A DNA stretch of 64,000 nt from Phytophthora quininea (GCA_011947345.1 JAAVTG010000075.1:868001-932000); one strand, 5' to 3'; positions 42,870-55,484 are shown, numbered from the stretch's first letter. A program made the numbers and translations. Notes: generated by a model not told the origin, from the sequence alone.

Positions 42870-44160
42870 CTAGCTCAATGAGCGACGGCGCGTTCCACAC
42901 CTCCCGGTTAACGCGCAAAAAGCGATCATCTCGAAGTTCGCCGGCAGCATACAGCTGCGGTGCGGGGTCATGATCAACTTGCACGACGAGAACAGCCGTT
43001 CGACCTTATTCGAAGTTGGCGGCACCATCTTCGCCAGGGGCTGTAGCGGGCCCTGGTGCGCGCTGACACACGTTGCTTCTTGCCGTCGCGCAATATGGCG
43101 ACCGCGTAGCCGCAGCGCGGCCTCTTTTCTTCTTGGTGGCGGCTTGGTCACCGGTACCTCCTTCTCCTTCGTCCTTGCAGTCGCTAGTCGCTAGTCGCCT
43201 CGAAGCACCTGACAGCGCGCGCTTATGCTGCCGTCAGGGCGTCGTCGTTGCCGATCTTGACCAGCGCAGACTCGAATAGGCCGAATAGCATATCGAATAC
43301 GAACGTAACGTGCAACCATCGCATAGGTCGACGACCAGCGGGTGACATTACGTTTGACAGGTTTCAGGTCCGTGAACTTGGCGAGTGCGGCGGCGTTGTT
43401 GCAGTGACGTAGCTGGATCATGAGGCTGTTGAGAGCGGCCAGCTCGGGCTCGTAGTCGGCGAGGAAGCGGGTGACGGCCAAATTGAACCTATGGCTGGCA
43501 CAACCAACCAGAGGAACGCCAAGAGTGTGGCAATCTTCTGGTTGGTGTTGCAGTTGTCCCCGACAATGAAAGCCACCATGGCGGCCGTTTTGTTGTAGAG
43601 GTCGAGCGCCGGCCGGATCGTCTCGACGTGCGCTTCGGCGGTCTGTCCTCCTTCTCCCAAAGGAGACAGCAAGAGCAGGCGCTCACGCTGAGCCCCCATG
43701 ACCTCGTAGACACCGTAGAGCCCAATGCAGTGCATGGATCCGTGAGACCAGCCATCAAACATCAGGCCGAACGAGACGCCCATCTCCCGGTCGATTGTCG
43801 CTCCCGCGTTCTTGGCTACCGTCTGCATGCACGCCTTCAAAGCCTTCGAGGAGATGGGCGGCCACTTGCTCATCGAGCGCGTGACGTCGTTGTTGACCTC
43901 GGAAATGGGCAGATTACGCTCGACAATTCACCGCAACCACTGGAAGCGGCGGTTTGTCTCTTGGGTCACGAAGCCGAAGCTCTGGAGGGTGCCGCTGCTA
44001 GTCGCCGCCGAGTACATCTCCTCATAGTGGGGTGCTTGGTGGTGATGTGCGACATAAGGTTGGAGTAGCCGCTGCCAATCTGCTGCTTCCTTGCAGTACC
44101 GCACTCCCTGCACACGTAGCTGCCGGAGCCGAGGTTGTCGTAGAAGAGAGCGCAGATTCC
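42870..44160 (-). pseudogene. hAT-family transposase relic with BED finger
   Basis: Minus-strand pieces in family order: BED-type finger (CRECGTARKQQIGSGYSNLM then SHITTKH) near 44100-44020; the catalytic-core start IDREMGVSFGLMFDGWSHGS and [17 protein letters not shown] near 43800-43530; [19 protein letters not shown] near 43300; and the C-terminal hAT dimerisation block (PTSNKVERLFSSCKLIMTPHR) near 43030-42940. Frames change at least three times, so no full protein is made. Terminal repeats and an 8-bp target duplication were not identified. Confidence 0.75.
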
Positions 44161-47100
44161 CTTGGTGTTTACCGTCTTGGGTATTTGAAAGTGCCTACAT
44201 CCAGGAGCAGTGAGCAGCAGAGCTCCAAGAAATGGTTGGCTGCAAGTAGTTTAGGCCTCACCACCAGTGAATCGGACATGTAACATATTGCATTACCTAT
44301 TATTGGAGCAATGGTTAAATGTACTGGGATAAATGAAAACCCGTAATAAATAATTGACCGGTAACAATGGAGTCATTACTGCACGGATATTATTTTTCAC
44401 CCCTGCAGGTTTCGAATCACCATTTAGTAATGACTTACATTTACGATGATGCGTAAACACTACGATCGTACAAAACAGTCCCTTGACCTATCAGCAGATA
44501 GCTCGACTAGATCAGCTCGAGGCCCAGCATCTGTAATGCAATCAGACAGTAAGACCCGGAATGAAAGAAAATTCTACATCAAGGCGGCACCAACGTACCG
44601 GCCGTAGATACCTTGACCAGCATCAGATCACGCTCGACACAGTTCTGAGACACACTAACGCACGAGGAATGTGGAATATATCGGATTCACCCTCATAACC
44701 CTAATAACTAATATGCAATCTATAGAACCACTCCAGATCCCACGATTCACGCCCAAATGAAACGTTTCTTTACATATCTAAATATGGTTAGTGGGTAGTT
44801 GAGGTGCTTCTAGTCGAAAAAAGTACCGAAAATTAGTTAACTTCACCAGAATTCTTAAAAATGTGTTTTTGGTTTAATCAAAACTATGTTTATGTACTAA
44901 TCAGATTATTGTAGTACTCCGTTTTGGAGAGAGCAGCAATTATTATTTTTTGTATCTGGTTTTGGCGAAAGTAGAAAAATGTACCCTATTACCATTTCTT
45001 TCAGTAAAAAGTTCGGCCCCTAGCACATTTCTTACGAACTGCGTGCGGACGCGAGAATGCTTCTTGTATTGTATTGTTTTGTATTGGGATGTGAATGGAG
45101 TTGATCTGCAAGACGGACGCATAAGTAGTAAATGGAATGGCCGGAACGCTTCAATTGGTATAGAAATACGGTGGGTCCCTTGCAGTACCTTGAGCTCTTC
45201 CTCACTTAAAATAAGAATACATGGAACAGCGCCAATATATTGTCCGGGAGATAGCACACCCCAACGCAATGGTATCAGCGATGGACACCCGCTACTGAAA
45301 TCGATGGAGAATCTAAAGCTGCAGTCCGTTCCTACACGAGAAGAAAGTCAAGTCGACGCCAGCAATGCTATTGGAAAATGGGGTTGCCTTGTACTCACCA
45401 AACCTCGACGACATTTTATTCGCGAACGCACCAGACGTTCTTTACCTTGGTTGGGAGGAAGAGATCATGCCACACGGCACAGTGGCCGTCGGACCTCCAG
45501 CTGCAGGGCGTCCCGACATCTTCCTGTCGACAGGAGATGCCGGCGTTGACGCCCAGCTTGTCGCTAACCCAACAATTCAGACAAATCGTGTGCCTCACCC
45601 GCTGCGAGAGCGCCGTCCCCGCGATACGTCTGGCGGTGTCAATCAAGAGACGAAGGGATATTGGTGCTGCTGAAATTGCTGCTGTCAGGACTTGCCTGTG
45701 ATCACCATGAGCATGACAGCTGGTACAAATTTAGGAGGCGGAGACGTTGTGATGCGACGAAGGAAATGGGGAAGGGTGCACATGTAAGACCTAGTAGTTG
45801 AAGTCTCTTCATTGTCGAAATTTACTGCTATAAACGTTGAGGTGTGTATGTATCTGTATTTCAAGTATTTCTTCGTGTATTCTTTTGCTCTACTCTACAC
45901 TCATTAATTCTTCGGGAGCACGTCAATGTGGTGATGCTGATTTGGATTTTTCTATGGGTAATAATCCCCGCGCTGTGATTGGTTGGATTTTAACTTAGCG
46001 GATGAGTGGTTGTGAAAATGTTCGACTGGCTGGGACAAGACTGTGGCAGGAGTGTAATAAGGATGGTCCCTAGGTTTTGGAAGCCTACGTCGCGAGTATG
46101 TAAACCGCGAAACGCACTGGAGGCTAGGTCCGAAGCCGCGCCTCGTCCGTCAGCAAGTGCTCAAGAGTGGGCAGAAATCACATGGAGGGAGCGTATCTCC
46201 TCTGTGACTTGTGTAGCCTTGGTTTCCAAAAGCGGACGATGAGTGTGACGCTATGGGGTCTCAAGACCCAGTTTGCCCTAACAAAGCACGTGTTGTACAA
46301 CACACTATATTTCCCAGAAGCTACTATGCTTGATGAAGGTGGATTTCCCGATACGCTAGGACTCTGGAACCGGATTCGGTATCCTGGACGCAGATCGACG
46401 TTCCAGGATGACCAATCCCTGAACCGTGATTCTGGATGTATGAAGTCGTGGAAGTCCCTATACAAACATCAAGTCAAGAATCAATCCCCAGTGCGAGTGA
46501 TGTGGAGCGCCTGGAGTCGGAGTTGCGAGAGGTCACCCCGTTTGGGAAACTTGACCCCATTGAGCAATGGAGATGCTCCAGGATTGCGCACCCAGTGATG
46601 ACTCCATAGTCGGACCAAGTCACTCACACCGTCCATATTCAAGTCAAGATATTGTCAGAAGATCGTTCAAGATTCGTACTTAGTATTTCATAGCTAGTTT
46701 GTATGAGATTTTAAGAGAGTTCGATTCCCCCAAGTACTCAAGTACTCCGAGGCAGCGGAGGCCACATTGAGCGTTAAGGGCGCCTTGGCTTAGGGACTAG
46801 CCTCGCGTGGAACTCCCCGTGTTCAAGTCCAGTTGGGAAGAGGGAGTTCTAGGGCGTGTTGCTCCTGGATTGACCCCGACCCATTCCATATCCTAGTTGG
46901 GCCGTCGGTACATCCGGGCGTCACCCATTTCATATTGACCTGGCTGTCTTGTGTAGCTCGATAACAGTGACCACCAGGGTGTTGACACTAACTGCGTTGT
47001 GAATCTACTGACCTAAGCTTTGTAACCGAGTGCTGTATATGTTGCTCCGCGAGGAGCTGGTGCGCGAACGTCGGGGTGTTCGAGACCTTCCAGGTGTCCC

Positions 47101-47468
47101 GAACCGCATACGCCCCATCGATCCTGGACGAGAACCCACCACCCGAGGGTCGGAAAGAAAAGTGGTGACTGCATATCGGTATCGAACTCTATATTGTTAA
47201 TTGCTATCTTGTACAAGGTTTGGCTGTGTGGTCCTGGAGTGCGACCACAAGCTACCTTCTAACTCTTCTAACCCGCTCTCTGTAGCAAGCGCGGTCGGGG
47301 AACTCCCGAGCCGCAGTACTAACCTACCCGTTACCTGTATCCCGAGCAGGTGTCCTCCCTGGCCGTCGAGTCCAGCGATTCGAACCCTTAGGGATTGCAC
47401 ACAAGATACACGCCAACGGCTCCAGACGGTTCAAGGGCCTCCCGGAACCGCTATCCCCGCAGACCAGT
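44161..47468. other. Gene-poor, AT-richer region
   Basis: No gene is recognised in 3.3 kb. The longest frames are 44950-45549 and 45365-45673 (plus), overlapping each other in different frames and matching no family (the second contains DVLYLGWEEEIMPHGTVAVG). Short frames at 46006-46598 and 47013-47400 are likewise unassigned. It is probably old transposon sequence. Confidence 0.35.
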
Positions 47469-48383
47469 TCATTCGGGTCCCGCCACTGTACACCCCCTGG
47501 GCGCAAGTTTTTCACCGAGCTTCGCCACGTCTAGCAGCTTCCACTTGAGCATGTTGATGTTCTCCGAGAGAAGGTACTTATCTGATCGTCGGACGGCAAC
47601 AGCCACCCGCTTGTGACTCCAACCTTCGTCCTGCTGGCCATCAACTTGCCACAGATTCTGCTCCCACGACTCCAGCAGCTTGTCATCGTCTTCGATCGAT
47701 CCTGGGAACGCCTCGAGCATTTGTTCAAGCGTGTAGATGAGTCTCGTCAGCGCAATTTGGTCGTTCTCCAAGCTGATCATCTCGCCGTCCAGCGCCTTCT
47801 TGGCCGGCGACTCGAACTCTCCAGCAGTTTCGCAGTCGATCGAACGGGTTGGTGGCATGGTCCAGCCCATTGGTCAACAGCAAGTGCTCTTTCTCCTTGA
47901 ACAGCTTGGTGGACTCCTCGTCCATCGGCAGCCACATCTCCACGGCATCGAACGGGTTTCCGATGATCACGAAGCCATACAGCGACAGCAGCTTGTGGTT
48001 CGACAGCGGGCCGTAGTTGATGAACATCTGCGCACCAGCGTTCCAGTGCTGGTGGCTCACGAGTTTGAATCGTCGGCTTTCCATGTCAAAGTAGTGCGAC
48101 ATCTCGGCTTCCGGGTCGTGGTTGAGCATGTCGAAGACCGGCACCATGGCTTTAAATACCTGCTTCGCACCTCCCTTGACTGCTTCTCCTTCCGCTGGAG
48201 TATCCTCATCCAGCCGTAGCGACACGAACCGACTCCAGATCGTCGACAACGCCCATTTGTAATTCTCCAGCGAAAAGTACTCGTCGAACATTTCCAAGTT
48301 GATAGCCGCCACGTTCTCAAACAGCTCCAGCAGCACCGCCTCCTTCAGCTTGACATAGTCGGCAGCCACCTTCTCCTCCATTT
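47469..48383 (-). pseudogene. SET-domain lysine methyltransferase (SETD3/Rubisco-LSMT type), 5' truncated
   Basis: The exon begins after a CTCAG acceptor at 48384-48388 and encodes the second half of the family: iSET segment (EMFDEYFSLENYKWALSTIW), post-insert SET core PVFDMLNHDPEAEMSHYF and AGAQMFINYGPLSNHKLLSL (NH and GPLSN form the cofactor and catalytic pocket), then the Rubisco-LSMT-like substrate-binding helices (IALTRLIYTLEQMLEAFPG). The N-terminal SET part with the RG/cofactor segment is missing upstream, where a BED-finger relic lies instead. One base shift occurs near 47830-47850. It is either a truncated pseudogene or a gene whose first exons were displaced by insertion. Enzymes of this type methylate actin His or protein Lys in other organisms. 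Confidence 0.6.
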
Positions 48384-48486
48384 GCTGAGCAATGAAAAAC
48401 AAATTGCTGCCTTGCAATACCTTGAGCTCTAATTCGACACTTGGAATAATATATCTATATATTAGACCCCATTTAAAAGAAAACTC

Positions 48487-49110
48487 ACCTTGTCTCACTA
48501 GTAGCGAAAACTGCAACTTGACTTGTGGCTGTGGAGTCTTCCCTTCATGCGTGTGGTGGTGTCGACCACCACTCCGCAGATAGTGCAGGCGTGGATCGGC
48601 TTGCAAACGACCTGCAACCCAGCCCGGTCGAATGGCAAGCCGATCTTGACCCACTCTGGCATCCGAAACGACGGAGGGATACTTGGGAGCGACGGAGGAA
48701 TACTTGGGGGCGACGGTGTAGCAGCTGGGTCGTGCTCGGAGCGGCATCGTCGATCCGGCGTTTCCTGGCGTACGACTTGACCCGAAAGGGCGTCGTCACG
48801 GTGGCGCCGACGTCCCTGGCGCTTGACAGGATGCCGACGACGAAACCTTGCCGCCGTGCCGTGAGGTAAGGGCTTTGACACGAAATACGATAGTGGCCTT
48901 CGCGTTGACCACCATCGGAGCCCCAAACACCTTGAGCTGTCTTTGGTCAGCGACCAACTCTCCCGACATGTACATGAGGATAAACCTCAGAGGTACCACG
49001 CGGCCCGGTTGATCGCCGTCCCCGTGGAGTTCCACGTGCACTTGCATATTCTGGCCGACTTGGGCAACTTGATCCACACGGCTGGCGGCTGCTGGACGAC
49101 CACGAGGCAT
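48487..49110 (-). other. BED-finger-like transposon relic abutting the SET gene
   Basis: Minus-strand frames contain HACTICGVVVDTTTRMKGRL with a following H and C (48500-48580), a BED-finger-like pattern in which TTRMK precedes the last ligands, and a second piece (MQVHVELHGDGDQPGRVVPL, 48900-49050) that is unassigned. It lies exactly where the N-terminal exons of the SET gene would be expected. The stretch 49111-49740 downstream shows nothing recognisable. Confidence 0.4.
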
Positions 49111-49739
49111 GGACCCACCATCGGAGTTGGAGCTTCGCTTTTGTCGCTTACCTCAGGTTCTCTGATCTGACCCCTGAACATGGTACATCACCAAGCACAG
49201 TAAATAACAATTCCCCAACAAGTTTCTAATAACAATTCAGTAATAACTTACATTCACAACGGTGTAGTCCAGCACTTTCTACTTCTTGTCTCGGTGCTAG
49301 CCGTCCTCGAACGAGTCCACAATCTTCCCCGCCAGGTCCGTCGAGCACCTTCGGTCGGCGTCAAAACCACTGCCATCTTCCAACACAGCTTCTGGTCCAT
49401 ATAGAGCGTATCCTGCGCGTGCTTGGGAACGCTTGGGTTCCGCGAGAGCATCTGCGGGCTATTCGGGGCGGCTTCTCCTGGAGAGAAGCGAGCTGCAACT
49501 GCTGGACTTTATGTGAGACTCGGAGGCGAGACGACTCGAGCGGCTACAATCGGTACATGGTACATGGCTACACGAAAAGTCGAGGTTTTATCTTTCTAGG
49601 AGGTTTTAAGGTTATTAGGGTATTCCGTAGATTTCCGCGCCTTTTGTGAGGTTTTACGAGAGGCGAGAAAGAGGAAAGCAATTCAACGGTGTAAAAACAA
49701 GCAACCAGCAAACGATGTGCCTGCTGCCGATGTGCAGGA

Positions 49740-51338
49740 ATACCTGCGCAGAGGTTGTGAGCGACGAGCCCAGTATTGAGCTATTCGGCGGTCGCTCCTG
49801 ACACCTACCCAAGTCGAGGCAGCGCGGCGTCAAAATACAGCGACGCGTTCACTCCGTCGAGCTATGATGACTCAAGAGGAACAGGCTATAGTCCGAGAAA
49901 GAGATGCGGCGCAGCCAGTTTTCAATTCAAGAACAAGCATTTGGACGCGATTTAAAACTTTCGACACAGCGTTACGTCGGTCGCGTATGGATCCGGCTAC
50001 ACAACTTCTTGCTCGACAACATAATGCTGAGAGTCACAACTCTGCAAGGAGCAGAGGAACCGGCCGTTGTGTGATCTGGTAACCATCGACGACTATCAAG
50101 GCCACATCGAGCGACACAGTATTGGGTCTATGACGAAGGTGCCACGCGCTTAAGAAGGAAGGTGAGGCGGATGGCATGTGTCAAGTGACTACCCGGATGA
50201 ACATCGTGGAAGGACTCGATCACGACACGGTGGAAACGTTAACGCGCATACTGAGAAGAGAACATCCGCTGGTGAAGAATTATACGCATGCGGCGGATTT
50301 AGCTCAAACTGGTCAAGATTTTTCTTTGGCTATTCACCAGAGCTATGGGTTGGACCTACGAAGATACAACTGACCCAATGTAGATGAAGTCGCGGGCATT
50401 GTCATCGATGAGAACGTTTCCAATGAGCGAGATATCGTGGTACACCGTCGAGGGGTGGGTTGAAAGGGATTTCGGATCTGCATCGAGCTTATGACCCGCT
50501 TCAGTTCCCGCTATTGCTACCCCGCGGAGAATATGGTTGGTTTGAGGACGTGCAGTATGCCCATAGCGTGATGAGATACGGCAATTCCAAGCTTAAAATT
50601 CGTGATTTCTCCGCGAACCAGCTATTCACTCTAGAAGGATACTATTCGCTGCTACATCGGTCTTCTCGGTTGTTCCAACAGTGGTGCGTGAAGCAGCACA
50701 TGAACATTGAGATCCATCGTCTCATTCGACTTATTCGACTCGACCAGCCAAAGCTACGAGCGGATCTTTACCGTGGTGTCATTGACGCAACGCTGCATGA
50801 TGGTGATTTGGATGAAATTGGGCGATATGTTCTATTGCCACCAACATGTACCAGCGGGGAGAGATACACGAAGAAACAGTTCTACGACGCGATGGCTGTT
50901 GTACGAGAGTTTGGAAAGCCCGACCTATTTGTGGCCGTCACTTGCAATGGAGACTGGCCCGAGATCCAAGAGGCACTACTACCTAGTCAGACAGCGATTG
51001 ATCGCCCAGAAATTACTGCAAGAGTGTTTCGACAAAAGCTGGAGGCAATCAGGGATGACACCATCGAGAAGGAACGAGGTTTTTGGCAAGTTCTTGTTCT
51101 CATTTACATGACTGAGTTCCAAAAGCGAGGGCTACCTCATGCTCACATGTTGATCAAATTGGCCCGTGAAGTAAGTCCAAGACGCCCAGAAGACTATGGC
51201 AAGTTTGTGCGTGCAGAGATACCAGACCCTAAAGAGTACCGTCAGCTCTATGATGCTGTGACCAAGTTCATATTGCATGGTCCCTGTGATGCACTGTACC
51301 CAAATGAACCGTGCAAGAAGAATTGCGTTTGTTCCTAG
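49740..51338 (+). pseudogene. Helitron Rep-helicase relic (N-terminal/Rep part)
   Basis: Pieces in order: RAMMTQEEQAIVRERDAAQ near 49860, typical of the N-terminal region of these elements; LDHDTVETLTRILRREHPL near 50210; VDEVAGIVIDENVSNERDIV near 50380; then one longer open frame (50460-51338) with SDLHRAYDPLQFPLLLPRGE, GKPDLFVAVTCNGDWPEIQ and the HUH nuclease motif in QKRGLPHAHMLIKL. It ends at the Cys-rich HGPCDALYPNEPCKKNCVC. The region with the catalytic tyrosines and the whole helicase are missing. Stops and shifts occur near 50370 and 50455. A truncated, inactive copy. Confidence 0.75.
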
Positions 51339-52779
51339 GGGTTTCCTTTAATATTGTAGCCAATTTGAAGTGTGTTTTTGTGACCTGACGGACAGACCGC
51401 CACGTATTTTATTGTTTAAGATTGGAGTTCCTCTGATAGAGTATACTTACATTTTTAATATCAATATCAGACGGTGTAGAAAACAACACTCTAAAACTAG
51501 TACGTATGGCAGTGTCGCGTGGCCGGGTTGCTGAGGGGAGGCTCCACAAAAAGAAAAACGGAGATTTCAATTACGCCGTTACCTAGCCATTGTTGGAGTT
51601 CTCATCAACTCCTGGATCGTGCAGACAGACCTAAAATGAGGTATGGTTAGATTTGGTGTGTGTACTGCCAACACAGCGGACGTGACAGTTGTGAAGGCGT
51701 TTGGTGAACCCGCCAATGTGAGGTGTGCTAAGTGCAGTTCGAAGCGCTGTGTGGTGGTCCAGCAGCATATCGGGGTTTATCACCGTCACACTAACGAGGT
51801 TGATCAGCACAAGTTATCCAGCCGCAGCAGGTCGGTGCTGCGCAGCATGGAGGTGGCGATCGGAAACAGTGGGGGGCGCAACGTTACTCGGACGAGCAAC
51901 AGCACGCAGACGAGTGGCTGTACACGGAGGACCCACAGCGATACCGGGGAACCGAACAGGTGCGGCCAACGGTGACAAGGAAGTCACAACCAGCTCATGG
52001 ACTTCATCCGGCTACGCACAAGACGATGGCACAGCTGAAGACGAAGCGTCTGAGTTCATTCCTGAAGAGTCCTCGGATTCACCATGACGCTTTGGAGCAT
52101 TTAAGCTCCAGCTAATCGAATGACCATTGCATAAATTTGTGTTATCATTGGGTGTAGATGACACTGTTCTATCGCATAATAGGTCTACGGTCGACGTTAC
52201 AGATATCGATTGCTGATGCGGAGGTACTTGCTGCTGCCGGGAATGGTGTTACCAAGTATCAAGGTGTGTATCGTAAAATTTGTGGAATCGCTGATAGTAC
52301 TGACGTCCTGTTATGTGAGGTATTACAGATCTAGCAGCAGCATCGTGAGCCAGCCACGACAAATTAGTTTTAAAAAAAGTGTACCAGCCGTAAACACCCA
52401 GGCCAGCCTATTACTCAACATATTGTCGCAGCGACGGTGCGGCCGGAGGTGGATGCGTTTTAGTGAGAACAGATCCGGGCAAAACTCGTTTCGCATCTGC
52501 AGCCCACTTACTTTAGATCAAAACAATTGTTGCTTCCATCACTGTGGTGGGCGTCATGGTAATGCTGAAATATAACGACACATTCACCGCCCGTAGACTT
52601 TAGTTTGTTCAAGCTTATGACGGACACCTCCAATGATGCCAGCGAGTCCTTGCAGTTGTGCTGCCATGTATGCAGACGACCACCATTCTCAATTGGGTAC
52701 GTGTCTGCCTTCCCCTCCCCGACCTCCTCCTGTTGATATTGCTACCTTATAGGAATTGCCTTACCCAGCTTCCAAAGTC
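51339..52779. other. Gene-poor region after the Helitron relic
   Basis: Overlapping frames at 51643-52087 include a Cys/His-containing stretch (VRCAKCSSKRCVVVQQHIG) that may be a transposon zinc finger, followed by an acidic tail ending DEASEFIPEESSDSP. A frame at 52210-52575 is unassigned. No intact gene or element boundary was seen. Confidence 0.3.
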
Positions 52780-53152
52780 CAAGCTCCAAGATACCCATCA
52801 TATCGGATAATCCATGGCTCTCCAAGTTCGAGGTGCCAGGCGATGACAGCGCCGTAATCCGTTCGTTCACCCATGAGGTGCCGCAAACAGCAATGTAAGT
52901 GATTTTTGGGTATCTAGGAACCGCAAGAGCATTTCGATGGAGCATTAGGCTGGAAGACAGGAAGTCTAGCGTATTTCCCATGTCAGACACTGACAGACGA
53001 TCTAATTCGACGCCGAGTAACTGTCGCTAGAATGCCGCACAACTCCGAGAGCTGCGACTTCTTCTTCCGCCGTAGATTAACTCTTGTCCGCTTTGTTTAA
53101 AGCTGCATACAAGTCGATCGTTTGATGGGCTTGCTAAACGTTACCTCCATGT

Positions 53153-53313
53153 TGTAACAGAGTGTAGTGTGGGGCTCGTTGTAGAATGAAAAGTGCTGCT
53201 GGTATTGTAAGGCTAGACGTCGGCAAGCACCGAGGGTGCTTTACCTTCTTGTAGTTCAACTGCAAGTTGCTAATCCTAAACTGATCTAAAAGTCATGACG
53301 CAGATACGTCACA
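53153..53313 (-). repeat. 3' LTR of gag-only element
   Basis: 161 bp, same length as the other LTR, differing at a handful of positions (for example GTAGTGTGGGGCTCG versus GTGGTGTGGGGATCG). Preceded by the CATGT target duplication. Confidence 0.88.
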
Positions 53314-53340
53314 TGACCTCCTTTCAGAAGAGGTGGTACT

Positions 53341-54065
53341 CTATTTGTGTGGGCATTGCGGAGCGATGTGGCCGATCTCTTTGCATCGATGGCAGGTGGC
53401 TGTCTTGGACCAGTTTATATCGACTTCCTTGGTGGTCGTGCTTGTGAAATGGGCGTTCTCGTACTGGGCGCCGCAGTCAACTGCTTCCTCCAGCGTGGCC
53501 GGGCTTTTTCGTTGATGAACATCACGGTGTCGCTGCGCAGGCCTTGCTGAAAGTAGAAGCGTCGCTCTAGGGGCGTAATTGGCTCGGTGCGCTGAATCAG
53601 AAGCTTCTGAAAGTCGAAGACGTAGTCGTGGTAGGAGCCGCGTTGGTGTAGGTTGCACAGCCGTTGACACAGCTCGTACTCAAAATCGCGAGGGCGGAAA
53701 CTTTTGCGAATTTCTGCCTTGAACAGCTCCCAAGTCCGTGGGAGTTGATGGGCTTCACAGTGCTTGCAGAAGGCTCGGTACCAGTTCATGGCGGTGGGGC
53801 CAAGATTGCTAGCTACGGTGGACACGAAGGCGGAATCTTGGAGATCGGCTGAGCTCCCGTAGTACTCCTCCGTAGCAAATAACCAAAGGTCTAGGTCCTC
53901 ATTCGCCTTGCCTAGATAGACTGGCGGGTCTCGGCGTTTAGGCATTCGTTGTGCGGCCGACGTGTCCATGTGTCGGATGGCTTCACTCATTTGTGCGGCA
54001 AAACTCTCTTGTTGAGCCTGCATTGCGTGCATTAACTGCTCGATAGTCACCATGTTCGAAGACAT
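53341..54065 (-). CDS. Gag polyprotein with CCHC knuckle (gag-only element)
   Basis: ATG at 54065 (MSSNMVTIEQLMHAMQAQQ). The core matches retrotransposon Gag: PPVYLGKANEDLDLWLFATE, NWYRAFCKHCEAHQLPRTWE, FRPRDFEYELCQRLCNL. The C-terminus has a CCHC zinc knuckle, CHRCKEIGHIAPQC, in a frame one base removed (break near 53500-53510). Gag forms the particle that carries the RNA; without its own polymerase this protein would work with enzymes of an autonomous relative. Confidence 0.8.
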
Positions 54066-54194
54066 GGCAGTGCTCGATGGCTGGGTTTGCTCGATGGCGG
54101 GTTATGGCTCGACGGCTATGGCGATGCTCGATGGCTTGGGCGATACTCGATGGCTTCGACGGTGGCGTCGGCGAGACAGCTACAAGTGCTGCTA

Positions 54195-54355
54195 TGTAAC
54201 AGAGTGTGGTGTGGGGATCGTTGTAGAATGAAAAGTGCTGCTGGTATTGTAAGGCTAGACGTTAGCAAGCACCGAGGGTGCTTTACCTTCTTGTAGTTCA
54301 ACTGCAAGTTGCTAATCCTAAACTGATTTAAAAGTCATGACGCGGATACGTCACA
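54195..54355 (-). repeat. 5' LTR of gag-only element
   Basis: 161-bp partner of 53153-53313, followed by the second CATGT. A few substitutions between the LTRs indicate some time since insertion. Confidence 0.88.
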
Positions 54356-54750
54356 CATGTTGTGCGCAAAGTGGAGAACGACCCACTCGGAATTTATGCG
54401 GCTGCTCACCGCGCTTGTACGCCCGAGGTCTTCGTTACCCATGCTAGGTGTGCTGATTTTTCCCATTTTGGAGGTTTGCAGGATCGCATTGGAGTAAGAA
54501 ATCCCGGGGTGCCCATGGAGCCTAGTCGCTGCCTCCGGGCGGCGTCGTAGTGGACGTTGAATGTAAACAGGAGGTCCTGCCCCGGGCGGACTTACTGGGG
54601 TAGCAAACCGAGATTCAGTAAACGTAGTAATGGTCTGCGTCCAGCAAAAGGGCCTCGCCAGCAATTTGTATAATATTACGGGTAAAATACGCCTCGGGTT
54701 TTACCAAATTTCCTAAAATGCTACAACTTCGAGTTGGTGCCAAAACATGG

Positions 54751-55479
54751 TACAAACCCCATTTGCAATTTGGCCTGCACGCCACTAGCCATGGCCTCAC
54801 TCGCTATAATTCAAGGCCGTGCTGTGCCCGGTGGAGCTCTGAAATTTATTGCGAATAAGCTGTTGCCACAATTACAATGTGTTTGTTGTTGATGAGTTAT
54901 GGCTTTGTTTGGTTTGTGAAGATATTCGGCAGTTGGTGACAATGTTAAGTTCCCGATTGTATTTGCTGCATTGCCGTCGCGGAGTATTTGGTTGACTTGA
55001 AAATGATTAACTACTAGTAGTTTTGCGGCTTCTTTATTGATTCTGTCGTAGAGTACAGAATAGAGCAGTTGACTACCGCCAAACGTTGTGAAATTGCTGC
55101 CACATTCACCCAGTGAGATCGAACTCTATCGAGCTTTGATGTGCGTAAATTACGGCGTGTTGCTGCTTGTCGCCTGAACTCTTCTGAAGAAACAAAATTA
55201 CTTTATACTTGGAATTAGCTATTGCAGTAAGCTGCTCTTATTGCTTGTATGAAAAAGTGGTCTACCTCGCACTAGCCTTGGAGGTTCAAGAGGGTTTATC
55301 GCGTCAGGTAGACCGAAAGCAAAACTACGGCTGGGTTTTTGAGATTTCGAGCTGTGTTATTATTTCTTGCAATGAGAGTTTGAGCCAAAGTGATCATAAC
55401 GTTTTCGAGAAATTAGACCTTCTTGCTCGATGAGAGTCGAGGTAGGTCCCTTGTGAACTTTGAATGCAAATTTCAGAGA
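54751..55479. other. Spacer before the Gypsy element
   Basis: AT-richer sequence without a recognised gene. The frame 55209-55433 (plus) is short and unassigned. It ends at the first copy of the ACATA target duplication (55480-55484). Confidence 0.35.
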
Positions 55480-55484
55480 ACATA

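Larger units (their letters stand above)
53153..54355 (-). mobile_element. Gag-only LTR retrotransposon (TR-GAG type), complete with target duplication
   Basis: A 1,203-bp element with two 161-bp LTRs (53153-53313 and 54195-54355) that start TGTAACAGAG and end ACGTCACA, flanked by the 5-bp direct repeat CATGT (53148-53152 and 54356-54360). The only gene is gag on the minus strand. A purine-rich tract (GAAAGGAGG on the minus strand, near 53316-53326) lies where the polypurine tract is expected. No protease, reverse transcriptase or integrase is present, so it must depend on another element for movement. Confidence 0.88.
52780..54750 (-). mobile_element. Second pogo-like element relic, split by an LTR insertion
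   Basis: Flanks of the gag-only element at 53153-54355 are similar to the pogo transposase gene near 36850-37320: left flank CTTGTCCGCTTTGTTT... to CTAAACGTTACCTCCATG, right flank TTGTGCGCAAAGTGGAGAACG and onwards to TCCAGCAAAAGGGCCTCGCC. Joined across one target duplication they read continuously along the first element. The copy is diverged, and its terminal repeats were not located, so the outer limits are approximate. Confidence 0.55.

Noticed and set aside
47370..47400. tRNA-like T-loop (GGTTCGAATC on the minus strand)
   Set aside because: No matching T-stem, anticodon arm or acceptor stem around it. No tRNA or rRNA gene was found in the window.
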